Numbered from the stretch's first letter, positions 7,399 to 17,800 are shown. The stretch is DNA of 64,000 nucleotides from Terriglobales bacterium (GCA_035561515.1 DATMXP010000045.1:1-64000); one strand, 5' to 3'. The notes: generated by a model from the letters alone, not told the origin. Made by a program: numbers and translations.

Positions 7399-8560
7399 GA
7401 AACTGATTTTCTCAGTAAGCGACAGCGAAATATTCGACGCATACATGTCCGCGCCTATTCACTTCAGCGAAAATGCACTGTTGGAAGAAGGTCGACGTCG
7501 GTCGATCATTTACTCGAAATATGAGAACGCAGAAGCATTGGCGAGAAAATTGTCGAGGCAGGTATTCGGATACCGCGAGCTACAACCCATCGAGCAATAC
7601 TTCTCGCAATTAGGCCGTGGGGCGAAAACATCGTCCATTAAGATCGACACGCCAGTACAGGTAGACGAGTTGCGGTCAGTGATCGAAGAATTGGCGACCT
7701 CTCCTGAAAGGACCGAAGATATCACCTCGTATGTCGATGGTGTCGACATTGTAGTAAATGCGGCTTATACGGAGACAGACTTTAGCAAGAATCGCCTTCG
7801 TCAGCGGCAGCAAAAAGAAGCCAAGGTTCGATTCGAGATCGCCGTAGACTCAGTTACGGTTACTTCTCCTGCAACTAGCAAAGGCAGAGATCTGGTAAAA
7901 GCAGTAATAAACAGACTAGAAGAGAGAAGAAAGGCAGTACTGAATGTGGAGGAAGTTGATCTGTCGGGCATACGTGACAGCTTTCTGAGAACTCTCTTCT
8001 TCACTAAGCTCTGTTCAGGTCTCCCAAACGCAACCTTGAATGATGTCGTGCGAGTGAAACTTCAGAGCACCAACAAGGGCACATCGGACGGAGACGAAGC
8101 GGACGAAGAAGATGAAGAAGAGGATATCAATCTGGACATCGGAGTAACTAAGACGGAGGAGGTTGTTGCTGGAGTTCTCCGCGCAGCCGCGCTGAATGGA
8201 CAAGACCTGTTTGGGACCAGCGTTTTTCAAGAGCTCCGCGAGAAAGGCTTCTATTTAACGAGCGTTACCTGGCGATCCCGATTGCAGGAGCCAGGTAATC
8301 CGATCGTGGAATTCAATGCAGACTTCGAAGACTCGGAGAACTGCAGGATGTTCACCTATACAGCTAACACTTGGAAGATACGCCGTACAACTGGTGAGTA
8401 CAATGAGTCGTTTACATCGATACCGGCGGACAAGAAAGCGGACCTCCTGAAGATGTTGCACCGTTTTGCCCTGTCCACAATGCACGAGGTCGCAAAAGAA
8501 CAAGCGTCATCATCACAGTCACCGGCAAAAGCGAACGGAGGCGACAGTGAACCGAATTAG
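7388..8560 (+). CDS. Unknown protein with acidic linker, cassette gene 2
   Basis: This 390-aa cytoplasmic protein starts with GTG at 7388, inside the end of gene 1, with AGGA 7 nt upstream. The N-terminal half is mixed alpha/beta. Residues 234-246 form a very acidic linker (11 of 13 are Asp or Glu), separating it from a C-terminal domain (about 255-370) with a beta-rich core around WRSRLQEPGNPIVEFNADFED. It ends in a Ser/Gln/Ala tail. I recognise no family. It uses AGA codons more than its neighbours outside the cassette. Tight overlap with both neighbours implies a joint product or complex. Confidence 0.6.
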   Translation: MARKKLIFSVSDSEIFDAYMSAPIHFSENALLEEGRRRSIIYSKYENAEALARKLSRQVFGYRELQPIEQYFSQLGRGAKTSSIKIDTPVQVDELRSVIEELATSPERTEDITSYVDGVDIVVNAAYTETDFSKNRLRQRQQKEAKVRFEIAVDSVTVTSPATSKGRDLVKAVINRLEERRKAVLNVEEVDLSGIRDSFLRTLFFTKLCSGLPNATLNDVVRVKLQSTNKGTSDGDEADEEDEEEDINLDIGVTKTEEVVAGVLRAAALNGQDLFGTSVFQELREKGFYLTSVTWRSRLQEPGNPIVEFNADFEDSENCRMFTYTANTWKIRRTTGEYNESFTSIPADKKADLLKMLHRFALSTMHEVAKEQASSSQSPAKANGGDSEPN

Positions 8561-9236
8561 ATGGATGCGGGCAAGATTTCCAGGCTCGATCAGGCGGATC
8601 GCAAGGCAATTTCAGGCATCTAGCTTCACGAATGAATCTGAACAAGGGTTTGTAGTGGACCGCGTTCGAGACGATTACTTGGAAGCTCGATACTTTGAAC
8701 GAGTTTCGTTTCAACAATCAGTTACCGATCCATTTGGAAACGTTTTCGTCATGGATAGACTCGAGTTTCGGGAAGTGGATTTCACCTTGACCAAAGCGTT
8801 CCCAGAACTGGAACTCAGAATGGCACCGCGAGCTTTGCGGGGATTTTCAAGCGCACTCCTGAAAGCGTCTGACTTTACGATGGAACTCGAGCAACATCCT
8901 GTGAAATTGAGCAAATGGGTTGCGGGAATTGAACGTCAACTCCATTCAAAAGTCTCGATTGGTTCGGCAATTGCTTCTGGCATCGAACTCGAAGGAGGAG
9001 CAAGAGCGAAGATTTCAATACAGAGCCCAAATGACGTGAGACCTGGATTGGCACAACTGATTCCCAAACATCCCTTCGAACTCGAAACAATCGAAATCGA
9101 ATTCGAATATGACCGCGCGAGACACAAGGCAGTCCTGAGCACCGACAGCACTTTAAGGTATGGCACGAAGATGCCGGACGATGTGTTATCTATCCTTCGA
9201 TCTTCTTTCGAAGCAACACGGGCGGCAAAAGAGTGA
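8547..9236 (+). CDS. Unknown protein, cassette gene 3
   Basis: A GTG start at 8547 is chosen because GGAGG lies 5 nt upstream and it gives a 14-nt overlap with gene 2. The product is 229 aa with a basic N-terminus (about 1-22), then alternating hydrophobic beta strands (for example FVVDRVRDDYLEARYFERV), a central helix and a second beta region IEIEFEYDRARHKAVLSTD. There is no signal peptide or membrane segment. I do not recognise it. The late position and translational coupling suggest it acts with genes 1 and 2. Confidence 0.55.
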   Translation: MNRIRWMRARFPGSIRRIARQFQASSFTNESEQGFVVDRVRDDYLEARYFERVSFQQSVTDPFGNVFVMDRLEFREVDFTLTKAFPELELRMAPRALRGFSSALLKASDFTMELEQHPVKLSKWVAGIERQLHSKVSIGSAIASGIELEGGARAKISIQSPNDVRPGLAQLIPKHPFELETIEIEFEYDRARHKAVLSTDSTLRYGTKMPDDVLSILRSSFEATRAAKE

Positions 9237-9528
9237 GTTAGCTACTGTTGGTGCCTTGTGCCCCTGTTTCCGCGCTGGGGTAAGAAGGAGTTCCTTTCTA
9301 AACAACTGTACCGCTAACGTTCACCCGCCACTATTTGGAACACAATACTCATTCTCCTACGCAATCAACTACGTCCTATTGCGAAAGTTCGGCATCCGCC
9401 CGGGACGAACGGTGAACGCGTAGACTGATTCCGCCACCGGCCAGGTGCAAAACTTTTCAGTCGGTGTCCGTTTCCTTTCCTTCCTCTTTTCCAAAATGGA
9501 AAAAAATCGGTTTAGGGCCCGTTTTACC
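9237..9528. other. Non-coding stretch between cassette and xylanase promoter
   Basis: I see no supported gene, terminator with a T tract, or repeat here. The A/T-rich character of the cassette continues to about 9500, where the xylanase promoter begins. Confidence 0.4.
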
Positions 9529-9571
9529 TTGACCACGGAAGATTTTGAGATATAGTTCGAGCCGCGAATTT
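9529..9571 (+). promoter_or_regulatory. Promoter and inverted-repeat site of GH10 xylanase
   Basis: TTGACC (9529-9534), a 16-nt spacer and TATAGT (9551-9556) are overlapped by TAGTTC-N7-GAATTT (9553-9571). This is the same geometry as upstream of CE15-1 and CE15-3. The conserved block GTCGCAAGC follows at 9602-9610 in the roughly 140-nt leader. The promoter also shows that an in-frame ATG at 9545 cannot be the start of the gene. Confidence 0.7.
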
Positions 9572-9703
9572 AGTGCGCGTGTCCCTGCGATTTCTCCGGA
9601 TGTCGCAAGCCGCCTGGATTGTCGGATGACAATTCCGAAATCTGAAACTTGGCGACTCTACAACGAGATTCCAGCTTCCTTAAGAAACGGAGCGAAACAT
9701 AAG

Positions 9704-12553
9704 ATGAAAGGTAAACACTTAACCAACGTCTTCCGCCTCCCCGCAATGATCCTACTTTTCTCCGCGCTGGCGTTTGCCCTCGTCCCGGCCGCCGCGGCTG
9801 AACTGACACTTGTGTGGAATGGCGACGCCGACAAAGCAGTAGCCGTGGCGGTGGGAGGTTATGCGAATGTAACTCGCACTGACGCTTCCGGAGCCAAGAT
9901 TACATCGAACGCGAATAGCGATGCGTTCCCCGGCATTTATTTCATTTTTGAAGAACAACAGAAGGACAGAGGCTTCTTAAAAGTCCATACCGAAGTATTC
10001 AGGAAATACACGAGCATCACGATAACCACAAAGGAAAGTAACGGCTACACGGATTACGTGATTTCTCCCGTAATGGGCCAGGGGAGGACCAGCGACAATT
10101 GCTTCGTGTTCTTCCTGAATAATGTGGCGTCGGCGAAAACCATCAACATGGTTTTCATCGATGACGCACTTCTGGTTCCGCTTGAGAGCGTCCCGTATCC
10201 GGCAATTATTGTTGAACTGAACAACGTGATTGCACAGGCCGAGGCTTTAAAAGCCGGCAACAAAGAGTTCCCGGTCCAGGTGAGCCATACCGAGGACGGA
10301 TCGGATGTGAACCAGGCCTTCCCGTGGGTTTACGCCAACGAACTGCAAGACCTTGAGAACGCGATTGATTTCGCGCGCAATGCACCGATCGTGTGGGCCA
10401 ACGAAGCGATGGCCAGCCTGAAAGACGCAATGGCGACTTTCAAAGCAAGGATCAAAGCAGACGGTACGGATCCCTATTTCCGTCTTGATCCGGGTCCGGG
10501 AAGATTACCTATCACAGTCACCTCGGTGACGAATGTGTGGACGGCCCGTAACCGGTTCGACAATCGTATCCCCGCGGACTTTGATGGCAGCACGTTCGCA
10601 ATGGTTCCGTATCCTTTTGCGGATTCCGCAGGGAAACCTGATCTGCTTCAGATCAATTACATCTATAAGGGAGTAACCACGTTCGGCGGACTCAGCATGC
10701 AATCTCCGTTGTCCCCGGTGGTGAATGTCCCCACCGGCGCAACGATTGAGTTTGACGTGTACTATCCCAAGAGCGCGCAGGGCAAGTTCATGCGGTGGAG
10801 AATGACCAATCGCACCGGCACCACCGACAGCTACCTGAGAGGTTACGTCTACAATAACCTCAACCCTGACTGGGTTGGTCTCTACAACGGTGAAACCTGG
10901 TTCAAGACCCACCACAGCGTTACTGTCCCACAAACAGGCTCGTCCTCGAACTTCTCGCTTGAGCTTCATGGAGAGACGGGGCGTCCCGCAGAGACAGGCA
11001 TGCTTATGGTCGGGCCAATCACAATCACCCAACCCGATCCCAACGGCATTCCGCTTCCCAACGTGGTCAACACCCAAAGCTACAGTGTCGTGGATCCGTT
11101 GAAGGGTCTTTACAACAGGGACAATGGGCTGTTCATGGTGGGCGCGATCGGAACCGGAACGGTAACCGGAATCAGGGCGCGGCACTATGAAATCTTTGTG
11201 GACGGCAACAATCTGAAGGCCGATGCCACGCATCCCCGCGGCCCGAACTGGCTGACCAGCGTCAGTGGCGCGCCGATGAATGGCGCAAACACCACGCCTG
11301 GCGTAGGGGAATTCAATTTCCCAGACAACGCTTACCTGGGGATCAGGGATTCCGGCAATCCGGGAGAGTACAAGTCTCACGCCCACGTTTTGGCATGGTA
11401 CAACCAGGCTCCGGGATGGATGACGCAGATGATTCCCGCGACCCTTTCCTCCGGATATAGCGGCACACCCTATTTCTACGGATTGGGGAACGGCGTTCCA
11501 AGCACGTTGGTTCCGGTGGCCAAAGACATGGCCAGAAGAGTGCAGTTCAACCACACGATGTATGTGATGCGGCACTTCCTGACTACGTCTGCGAAGTATG
11601 GCTCGAGCGAAGCGCGTGGAGTGATCCCCTTCAATTCGTGGGACGTACTCAACGAAGAAGTCCACGAAAGCCGCCACAGCCAGAACATCCCCTTGGATGT
11701 GAACAGCTGGAGAACGAGCCTGAAACACACCAATTGGCTGGTTGCGATGTCGGATGACTTAATTGGCGGCGACATCACCGAGCATTACATCTACCTGCTC
11801 TTTAAGCACGCGCACATCGCGGCCCCCAACGCCCAGATGGCGGCGGCTTTCAAATCCCACTACTCTTCCCTTCCCGAGTACATGAAGCTGGATGGACACG
11901 ACGATAGCGGCAGCATTGATGCCTATATCATGGCCAATCCTCCGAAGCTCACCTACAACGATTACGACATTGCCACGCGCAGCAAAGCGCGCACTGTCTA
12001 CAACATGGTTCGCGCACTGAACACCGCATGGCGTTCCGATCCGCTGTACGACGGAAGGCCGCTTATCGAAGACGTCGGTATCCAGGGACACGATTCGGTT
12101 GGTAAGACTCTTGCAAGCAACAACCAATATGCGATGGCGCTGTATGCATCGCTGGTTGATCAAGGGCTTCTTTCCGGTATTTCGTTCTCGGAATTTGACC
12201 TTAAGATGCCGACCAACGCACCAGGCGGCGGCGCAACCGCTCCGGCAGTGCTCAATGTCAGACAGTCTGACGCGCTGGGTTATCAGTACGCGTTGATGTA
12301 CAAGCTGTTCACGAAGTTCCAACCGTACGTCGATCACATCATCAGTTGGGGCGTATCGGGTTCGGGATGGCAGGGCAGCTATGTACTGTTTGACCAGCAG
12401 AGCAATGCCAATGCCGGCTACTACGGCGCGATGAAACCCGACAGATACGTTCTGGGACATTCATACCTGGATGATTTCTTTGCAGGCGAATACGAGAAAC
12501 TCCAGGGCGGCTATGAAATTGACCTGGGCGATCTTGGAATCTACAAGCGCTGA
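9704..12553 (+). CDS. Secreted multidomain GH10 endo-xylanase
   Basis: This 949-aa exported enzyme should cleave beta-1,4 bonds in xylan. The signal peptide is about 1-27. An unassigned N-terminal beta domain is followed by a helical stretch (about 170-240) that resembles a FIVAR-like module. A carbohydrate-binding-like beta-sandwich (about 270-440) and the GH10 barrel (about 470-945) come next. WDVLNE carries the acid/base Glu651 and SEFD the nucleophile Glu830; YNDY and IQGH are also GH10 landmarks. The 179 residues between the glutamates exceed the usual spacing, so the barrel has an insertion. The start at 9704 fits the signal peptide and an ACGGAG site 11 nt upstream. Confidence 0.85.
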   Translation: MKGKHLTNVFRLPAMILLFSALAFALVPAAAAELTLVWNGDADKAVAVAVGGYANVTRTDASGAKITSNANSDAFPGIYFIFEEQQKDRGFLKVHTEVFRKYTSITITTKESNGYTDYVISPVMGQGRTSDNCFVFFLNNVASAKTINMVFIDDALLVPLESVPYPAIIVELNNVIAQAEALKAGNKEFPVQVSHTEDGSDVNQAFPWVYANELQDLENAIDFARNAPIVWANEAMASLKDAMATFKARIKADGTDPYFRLDPGPGRLPITVTSVTNVWTARNRFDNRIPADFDGSTFAMVPYPFADSAGKPDLLQINYIYKGVTTFGGLSMQSPLSPVVNVPTGATIEFDVYYPKSAQGKFMRWRMTNRTGTTDSYLRGYVYNNLNPDWVGLYNGETWFKTHHSVTVPQTGSSSNFSLELHGETGRPAETGMLMVGPITITQPDPNGIPLPNVVNTQSYSVVDPLKGLYNRDNGLFMVGAIGTGTVTGIRARHYEIFVDGNNLKADATHPRGPNWLTSVSGAPMNGANTTPGVGEFNFPDNAYLGIRDSGNPGEYKSHAHVLAWYNQAPGWMTQMIPATLSSGYSGTPYFYGLGNGVPSTLVPVAKDMARRVQFNHTMYVMRHFLTTSAKYGSSEARGVIPFNSWDVLNEEVHESRHSQNIPLDVNSWRTSLKHTNWLVAMSDDLIGGDITEHYIYLLFKHAHIAAPNAQMAAAFKSHYSSLPEYMKLDGHDDSGSIDAYIMANPPKLTYNDYDIATRSKARTVYNMVRALNTAWRSDPLYDGRPLIEDVGIQGHDSVGKTLASNNQYAMALYASLVDQGLLSGISFSEFDLKMPTNAPGGGATAPAVLNVRQSDALGYQYALMYKLFTKFQPYVDHIISWGVSGSGWQGSYVLFDQQSNANAGYYGAMKPDRYVLGHSYLDDFFAGEYEKLQGGYEIDLGDLGIYKR

Positions 12554-12572
12554 TTAAGAACAGTCGCGGGTG

Positions 12573-12602
12573 CCCGGTCCTTTTCTTCGGGAAAGGGCCG
12601 GG
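12573..12602 (+). terminator. Hairpin after GH10 gene
   Basis: A GC-rich imperfect hairpin joins CCCGG-x-CCTTT to AAAGG-x-CCGGG around a short TC-rich loop, 20 nt after the stop. There is no clean T tract, so it may be a weak terminator or an RNA-stabilising structure. Confidence 0.45.
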
Positions 12603-13017
12603 TTACCGCGGCGACAAGGCTTTCACTTCCCTACTCTGCATTTCTCTCCATCACGAGAACGGGCAAACGTCAAACCTTCCCGTTAGCAAGCGATCGACAG
12701 TTCGTCCTGTTGGAAAAGCCCAAGTGGATCGGGTTTTTCATTCTTCTGTGCAATCTTTTTCACTTTCACGCAACTTGGTTTCACCCTAATGGCTCACCAA
12801 TGTGCCATTCTCCACATTTTCACTCACACGTTTCCCAATTAGGGAATGGCGAATCGTGCTGTGGTCCTAGCATCCCGCGCCAGAGCACCAAGAACCGTAC
12901 ATAACTCTCTGATTAATTACCTCCATCGTTTCGTTTTGGTGAGCTGCTTGCTCCGTTTGTTGTGGGTCCCTATTCCACCTTGCCACACGGGTTATTCAAG
13001 CCTCTGGGAGGAAATCC
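12603..13017. other. Non-coding stretch before PEP-CTERM gene
   Basis: Two short open frames occur here, but neither has a ribosome site or plausible composition. I see no strong promoter match and no repeat. GGGAGG just before 13018 is the ribosome site of the next gene. Confidence 0.4.
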
Positions 13018-14343
13018 ATGGTGAACCCTAAGCCCCAACTCTGTCTCCACGGACGTGAGCGACAGATTCTGTTCATTCCACTTGCGCTTCTTGCATTCAT
13101 TGCTTTGGCAATTTCGCCCGCAGTAGCGGGTGAAACTTCAACAAGCGGCACGTTCCAAACCACTAATCAGAGCATCTGGAGCTCTGGAACTGCATTCTCA
13201 TACGACTACTACAAGGACCTTGGCACAACGTTCTCTGCGAATCCGAGCATTGGGGATATCGGCTGCTTTCTCGGTGCGTGTGCCGGCGCCGAAGCTTCGC
13301 TGTATCTCTCCGGTAACATTGGACTGCGGATCGGAGCACACGTCGACGGCGGCTCTGTCGACGCGGCCATTCCGTTCAACGCAACCGTTAGCGCGCCGAA
13401 CTTTGTATACGTCGGCCAAAGCCTTACGCCAACGGCTGCCATAGGGCTGGGAACCACGAGCTTCTCCGCGACCGGTCCAACCGCCGGAGCGTACACCGAC
13501 TTTTACGCCAACTTCTACGCATCCGGTTCAGCCGAGGTGTGCTATGTGGTTGACTGCTCTGGCACATCGGGCGTTCTGTTCAACGGTGGGTTCACCCAGG
13601 AACTGCTCGCGGTGAATCGCAATAATGATGGCGAACTGCGCATCCTCGGATTGGACGTCGGCATGAGTGGGAGCGTGGGCCCGGTCAGCTTCTCGTTTAA
13701 TCCCTCCATCAACGGGGCCAGTGCCACTGGAGGTGAAACCATCAGTGCCGTCGCATCTACCGACGTTGCCAACGTCGGCGTTGACCTCGCGCAGGTGGTT
13801 GCGAGTGCGGTTGGAATTCCAATTTCGGGCAGCCTCGGCGGTGTCATCAACTGGTCACTTTTGAGTGCCAGCGCCACACTTGACACATTATTTAACCAAC
13901 ACTTCTCCATGGATTCGAGCGTCGCAGTCAGGCTGCACGTCGAGGAAACCGGCGAAGACGTCTGGTGCTACATGGGCATGGGCTGTGGCGCGATCGGTGC
14001 CGCGGAGCACACCGGCATGTACACCATCACGCCGTATTATTACGGCTCTGCTCTATTCGGCAATCAGACCGGCATCTCCCTGGCGCCGGGCTACGACGTT
14101 AGTATTTTGTATGCGGAGATTCCGGGATTCTTGAGTCTGGGCCCGCTGGCCCAGTGGTCCAACAATTTCCCGCTCCCAGAGATTAGCGTCTTCGACAACT
14201 CCTTCAATCTGGATGGATTCGACGTTATTGCGGGCACACCGTTCCAGGTGCAAATCGTCCCCGAGCCTTGTTCGATTCTTCTCCTCGGTACGGGATTCCT
14301 TGCAACGGCGCGCTTGCTCCGTCGCAGAACAAAGAAAGGGTGA
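13018..14343 (+). CDS. PEP-CTERM sorting-domain protein, 441 aa
   Basis: This large exported protein has a signal peptide (about 1-40, ending AVAG). A long Gly/Ser/Ala-rich beta region contains two CXXXC-like pairs near its start. The C-terminus VPEPCSILLLGTGFLAT plus RRRTKKG is a PEP-CTERM signal; Cys after PEP instead of Ala/Ser is a minor variation. It should be handled by an exosortase and displayed on the surface. GGGAGG precedes the ATG by about 7 nt. The next gene begins 3 nt after its stop, so they form a two-gene operon. Adhesion to polymer or matrix is possible but unproven. Confidence 0.8.
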   Translation: MVNPKPQLCLHGRERQILFIPLALLAFIALAISPAVAGETSTSGTFQTTNQSIWSSGTAFSYDYYKDLGTTFSANPSIGDIGCFLGACAGAEASLYLSGNIGLRIGAHVDGGSVDAAIPFNATVSAPNFVYVGQSLTPTAAIGLGTTSFSATGPTAGAYTDFYANFYASGSAEVCYVVDCSGTSGVLFNGGFTQELLAVNRNNDGELRILGLDVGMSGSVGPVSFSFNPSINGASATGGETISAVASTDVANVGVDLAQVVASAVGIPISGSLGGVINWSLLSASATLDTLFNQHFSMDSSVAVRLHVEETGEDVWCYMGMGCGAIGAAEHTGMYTITPYYYGSALFGNQTGISLAPGYDVSILYAEIPGFLSLGPLAQWSNNFPLPEISVFDNSFNLDGFDVIAGTPFQVQIVPEPCSILLLGTGFLATARLLRRRTKKG

Positions 14344-14346
14344 ACC

Positions 14347-14766
14347 TTGGTCAAGACAACTAGTCGCGGTAGATCGCTTCTTGGACTCCTGCTGTTATTG
14401 CTTCTTATGGCAGCAGGTACTTCTTGCAGTCGCCTGGGCCTCAAAGACAAGACCCCAAAGTTCGACACGCCGTATCAGGTCGTCATCCTTTCCAATGGTG
14501 AAGTCCTGATAGGCAAACTGGAGGGGCTGGACACCGAGTATCCTGTACTTCGGGAAGCGTTCGCTGTGTCGATTGTCCCGGCCGGAGATCCTAATAATCC
14601 CTCAAAAACTACCAACATGCTGATCAGCAGGAGCAGGGTGCCAAACGCCCCTGCTTATACCGTCATCAACGCTCGAAATATTTCATTGATTGAACCCGTA
14701 ACGCCGGGTTCAACCATGGACCAGTTACTGGCGAAGGAGAAAGCTGCGGCATCGCAGGCGAAGTAA
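14347..14766 (+). CDS. Small probable lipoprotein, unknown
   Basis: This 139-aa protein starts with TTG at 14347, preceded by AAAGGG and 3 nt after the PEP-CTERM gene. The N-terminus is a hydrophobic helix (about 9-22) followed by GTSC, a degenerate lipobox with Cys27. The body includes YQVVILSNGEVLIGKLEGL, a pattern seen in small beta-barrel modules of unknown function, and ends in a helical Lys/Ala tail. It is probably anchored in the membrane and made with the upstream PEP-CTERM protein. No family is recognised. Confidence 0.6.
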   Translation: MVKTTSRGRSLLGLLLLLLLMAAGTSCSRLGLKDKTPKFDTPYQVVILSNGEVLIGKLEGLDTEYPVLREAFAVSIVPAGDPNNPSKTTNMLISRSRVPNAPAYTVINARNISLIEPVTPGSTMDQLLAKEKAAASQAK

Positions 14767-14795
14767 GACAACCACGCCCTCGAACCTCGGGGCAT

Positions 14796-14824
14796 AAAAA
14801 AAGCCCCACCAACCAGGTAGGGCT
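14796..14824 (-). terminator. Terminator of the TonB receptor gene
   Basis: On the minus strand AGCCC (14824-14820) pairs with GGGCT (14806-14802), with inner ACC/GGT pairs, and is followed by seven T residues. It lies 50 nt after the stop at 14875. Confidence 0.8.
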
Positions 14825-14838
14825 CGATAGCAGCTTCA

Positions 14839-14870
14839 GGGCTGGCCCATAAGCCAGCCCCTTTGTTTTG
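14839..14870 (+). terminator. Terminator after the lipoprotein gene
   Basis: GGGCTGGC (14839-14846) pairs perfectly with GCCAGCCC (14853-14860) across a 6-nt loop and is followed by CTTTGTTTT. It serves plus-strand transcription facing the convergent receptor gene. Confidence 0.7.
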
Positions 14871-14874
14871 CGAA

Positions 14875-17800
14875 CTAGAAGCTAAACCGAACACCGAACT
14901 CACCCCACGTGGAACGCGGGATGTACGTGCTGCTCGGGTTGATGAAGCCTATTGGATGACCGAAGGAATCCGGATCGGCGACATCTCCACCGAAGTTGTT
15001 TCCGTAATTTGCACGGTTGGTCAGGTTGAAGGCCTGCGCCACAAACTTCAGGTTCGCCTTTTCGCCAATCTTGAAGGTTTTCGCCAAGCTCATATCGAGT
15101 TGGAAGAACATATCGCCGCGGACCGGAGCATAATCCGAGATCCTGCAATCGCCGGTCACGTAATAGCAGATACGCGCCGCCGCGCCGTCGTTTGCATACG
15201 CAAAGTAATCGTTCGGATTACTCTTCGGAACCAAGACAGCGGTAGCCGTTCCACCGCCCGGGTTGAGCGGGTTATCCGAGTTGCTCAACTGATACGGCCG
15301 CGCCGAACCGAACTGCATGATCGGGGCGAGTTGCATACCAAAGGGCAATTCGAACAGGCCGCTAACGGTGACGTGATGGCGTTCATCGTTCGTCGAAGGA
15401 CCCCATTCCACCGGGTCCAGCGGACGATATCCATCGCGGGCGTAGTTGCGGAAGATGGTGTTCGGTCCGCCGCCGCCGTCATAACCGTACGCCCAAGCCA
15501 ACGTATAGTTCGCATTGAGCGAGAAGCGATGACTCATGCGCTGACGATAGCTGAAGTTAACGCCATCGTACCGGTTGCGGTTGATCGACTCTTCCACGCG
15601 CACGCTGGAGAACTGGCTCCCGGTGTACTGGTCCAGAGGACGTACCAGAACCACGTCGTCGCCGGCAGAGTTGAGGCCTTGCGAAACACGCTGACCGATA
15701 TTGATGGTCTTGTTTTCGTGAAGGCCGAGCACGTGAGTGTACTCAACTTCGACCACTGAGGCCGGATTCACCGCCCAGCTGTAGCCGATGTTGAATTCTT
15801 CCGAGACAGGAGGCTGATAACGGGGATCGATCAAGCGGCCTACGCTGCGTGGAGCCAACGTGCTCGAGGGACCCGGCAGAGTTGGCATAGGATCAACTCC
15901 GTAACGCCAGTTGTTGAGGGTAATGCCGCCGGTTCCAGGGACCTCATCGTTGGCGGACAAACTCAACACCGTCTGGAAGATCGTCGGGTTCGCCTGCTGT
16001 TCCATGAACAACGGGATGTTCTGGAAAGTGTTGCCGTAGTACAAGCCGAAGCCGCCGCGAAGCACGTGAGTGCCGGCGCCGGTCAGGTCATACGAGAAGC
16101 CGACGCGGGGGCTGAACGCACGGTTATAGCTGTGCGGCAGGCTGTTGACGAATGGGTCGCTGATCGGGTTCGGGTTGGCCTTGAGCACCTGATACGTGCG
16201 GTTCTCGAGAACGTCGGACTCGCCAAGCGCGTTCCAGTCTTTGTCCCAGCGCAGGCCGAGGTTCAGGTTCAAGCGAGGAGTGACCTTCCAATCATCCTGG
16301 AAGTAGAAGCCAAGTTGCTTGGCAGATACCAGGAACGTCGGGTCGCCGGTGGCATAAGACATGCCGGTGATCAGACCGGGAGTGGCAAAGCCCTGCGGAT
16401 ATGTCGCCGGATCTGCAAGGATGGCGCTGGGATTTTTGTTGAAGTCAATTTCCAGCGTCGAACTGAACTTAAAGAAGCCGCCCTGAACCGGAGTGTGGAT
16501 AAAGTCCACACCCGCTTTGAGGGTATGCTTCCCGATCGTCTTCGAAATGTCGTCCTTAAACTGCCACTTGCGCTGAACCGAATTTTGCGGAACGTTGGTG
16601 TTGGTGCCGAACGAGGCGCTCGGGAACACCACCAGCGGAGCGCTGATGCTGCTGTCGATCAGGTTGTTCCAGTACTGAAATCCGGCCGTGAACTGGTTCA
16701 CCATCGTGTTCGAGATCTGCGATGTCAGCGTAATATTCGCGACCTGCAGGTGGTTGACCGTAAAGTTTCCGTTCGTCAGGTCGCCGGTACCATCCGACTG
16801 GTCGTTCAAGCTGTTGTTCGCCTGCGAGCTGTAGCTGACGTACGCCGTGTTGTGGTTATTGATCGTCCAGTCCATACGCCCGTTGTAACGGGTCTCATAG
16901 AACGGGCGCGGAATCGTGGCAGCCGGCTGCGCCGCGAGGCCGTTACTCGCAGCCAGGGTGAGTTCCGTAAGAGCATTACCAGACTCCGTCAATCCCTGGC
17001 TCTCACGTTCACGTTCGATGGTAAAGAATCCAAACAGCTTGTTCTTAATGAACGGTCCGCCGATGGACCCGCCAAAGAACTGCCGGCTGTAGTCAGGATG
17101 TGCTTTATCTTGTCCGCCCTTGCCGTCGGCCTGCTTTTCGTCGGCGTTGAGTGCAGCGTCACGGAAAAACCCAAACACTGAACCGTGATAATTGTTGGTG
17201 CCGGATTTGGTGATGACATTGATTGCGGCGCCCTGAGAGCGTCCGTTCTCAGCCGAGAAACGTTGCGTGCTGATCTGGAATTCCTGTACGCCTTCCAGCG
17301 GAAGCTGCATCACAGGTCCGCCGACGGTGTTGTCCTTGTTGTCGATACCATTAACGGTCATGTTCACGTTGCGGCCATCGCTGCCGTTCACCGACATGAC
17401 GGCGTACCGCGACTTGGTTGGATCGTAGGAATCGGCGGCCTTTACACCGGGAGCGAGATAAGCAAGGTTCGCGGCGTCGCGGCCCACGAGCGGCAGTTCT
17501 TCAACTTCGCGCGGGGTGATCGACTGACTGACGCTGGTCTTGTTCACATCTACGATCGGGGCTACATCCGTCACCTCCACCGTCTCAGTAATGGCGCCGG
17601 GTTTCAGTGTGGCATTGGCCGTCGCCGTCTGGCCCACGAGCAGTTCCACATTCTGCACCTGTGACGAGAAACCCTGTTTCGTGACCTTCACCGAGTACTT
17701 GCCGGCTGAAAGCAGATCGAAACGGTAATGCCCTGTTTCATCAGTCGTTACTGTGCGTGAACTACCGGTCGACTTGCTGGAAATAACCACAGTGGCGCCG

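Noticed and set aside
9545..9703. N-terminal extension of the GH10 gene from the ATG at 9545
   Set aside because: The start lies upstream of and within the promoter (-35 at 9529, -10 at 9551), and a signal peptide begins at 9704.
10505..11728. 407-aa open frame opposite the GH10 gene
   Set aside because: Antisense frame with His/Arg-rich composition; the GH10 catalytic motifs are on the plus strand.
12710..13031. Short frames of 61-64 aa before the second PEP-CTERM gene
   Set aside because: No ribosome sites and atypical composition; they overlap each other in different frames.
16066..17181. 371-aa open frame on the plus strand inside the TonB receptor
   Set aside because: Antisense shadow of a GC-rich gene with clear domains on the minus strand. 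The product is Arg/Val-rich without motifs or a ribosome site.
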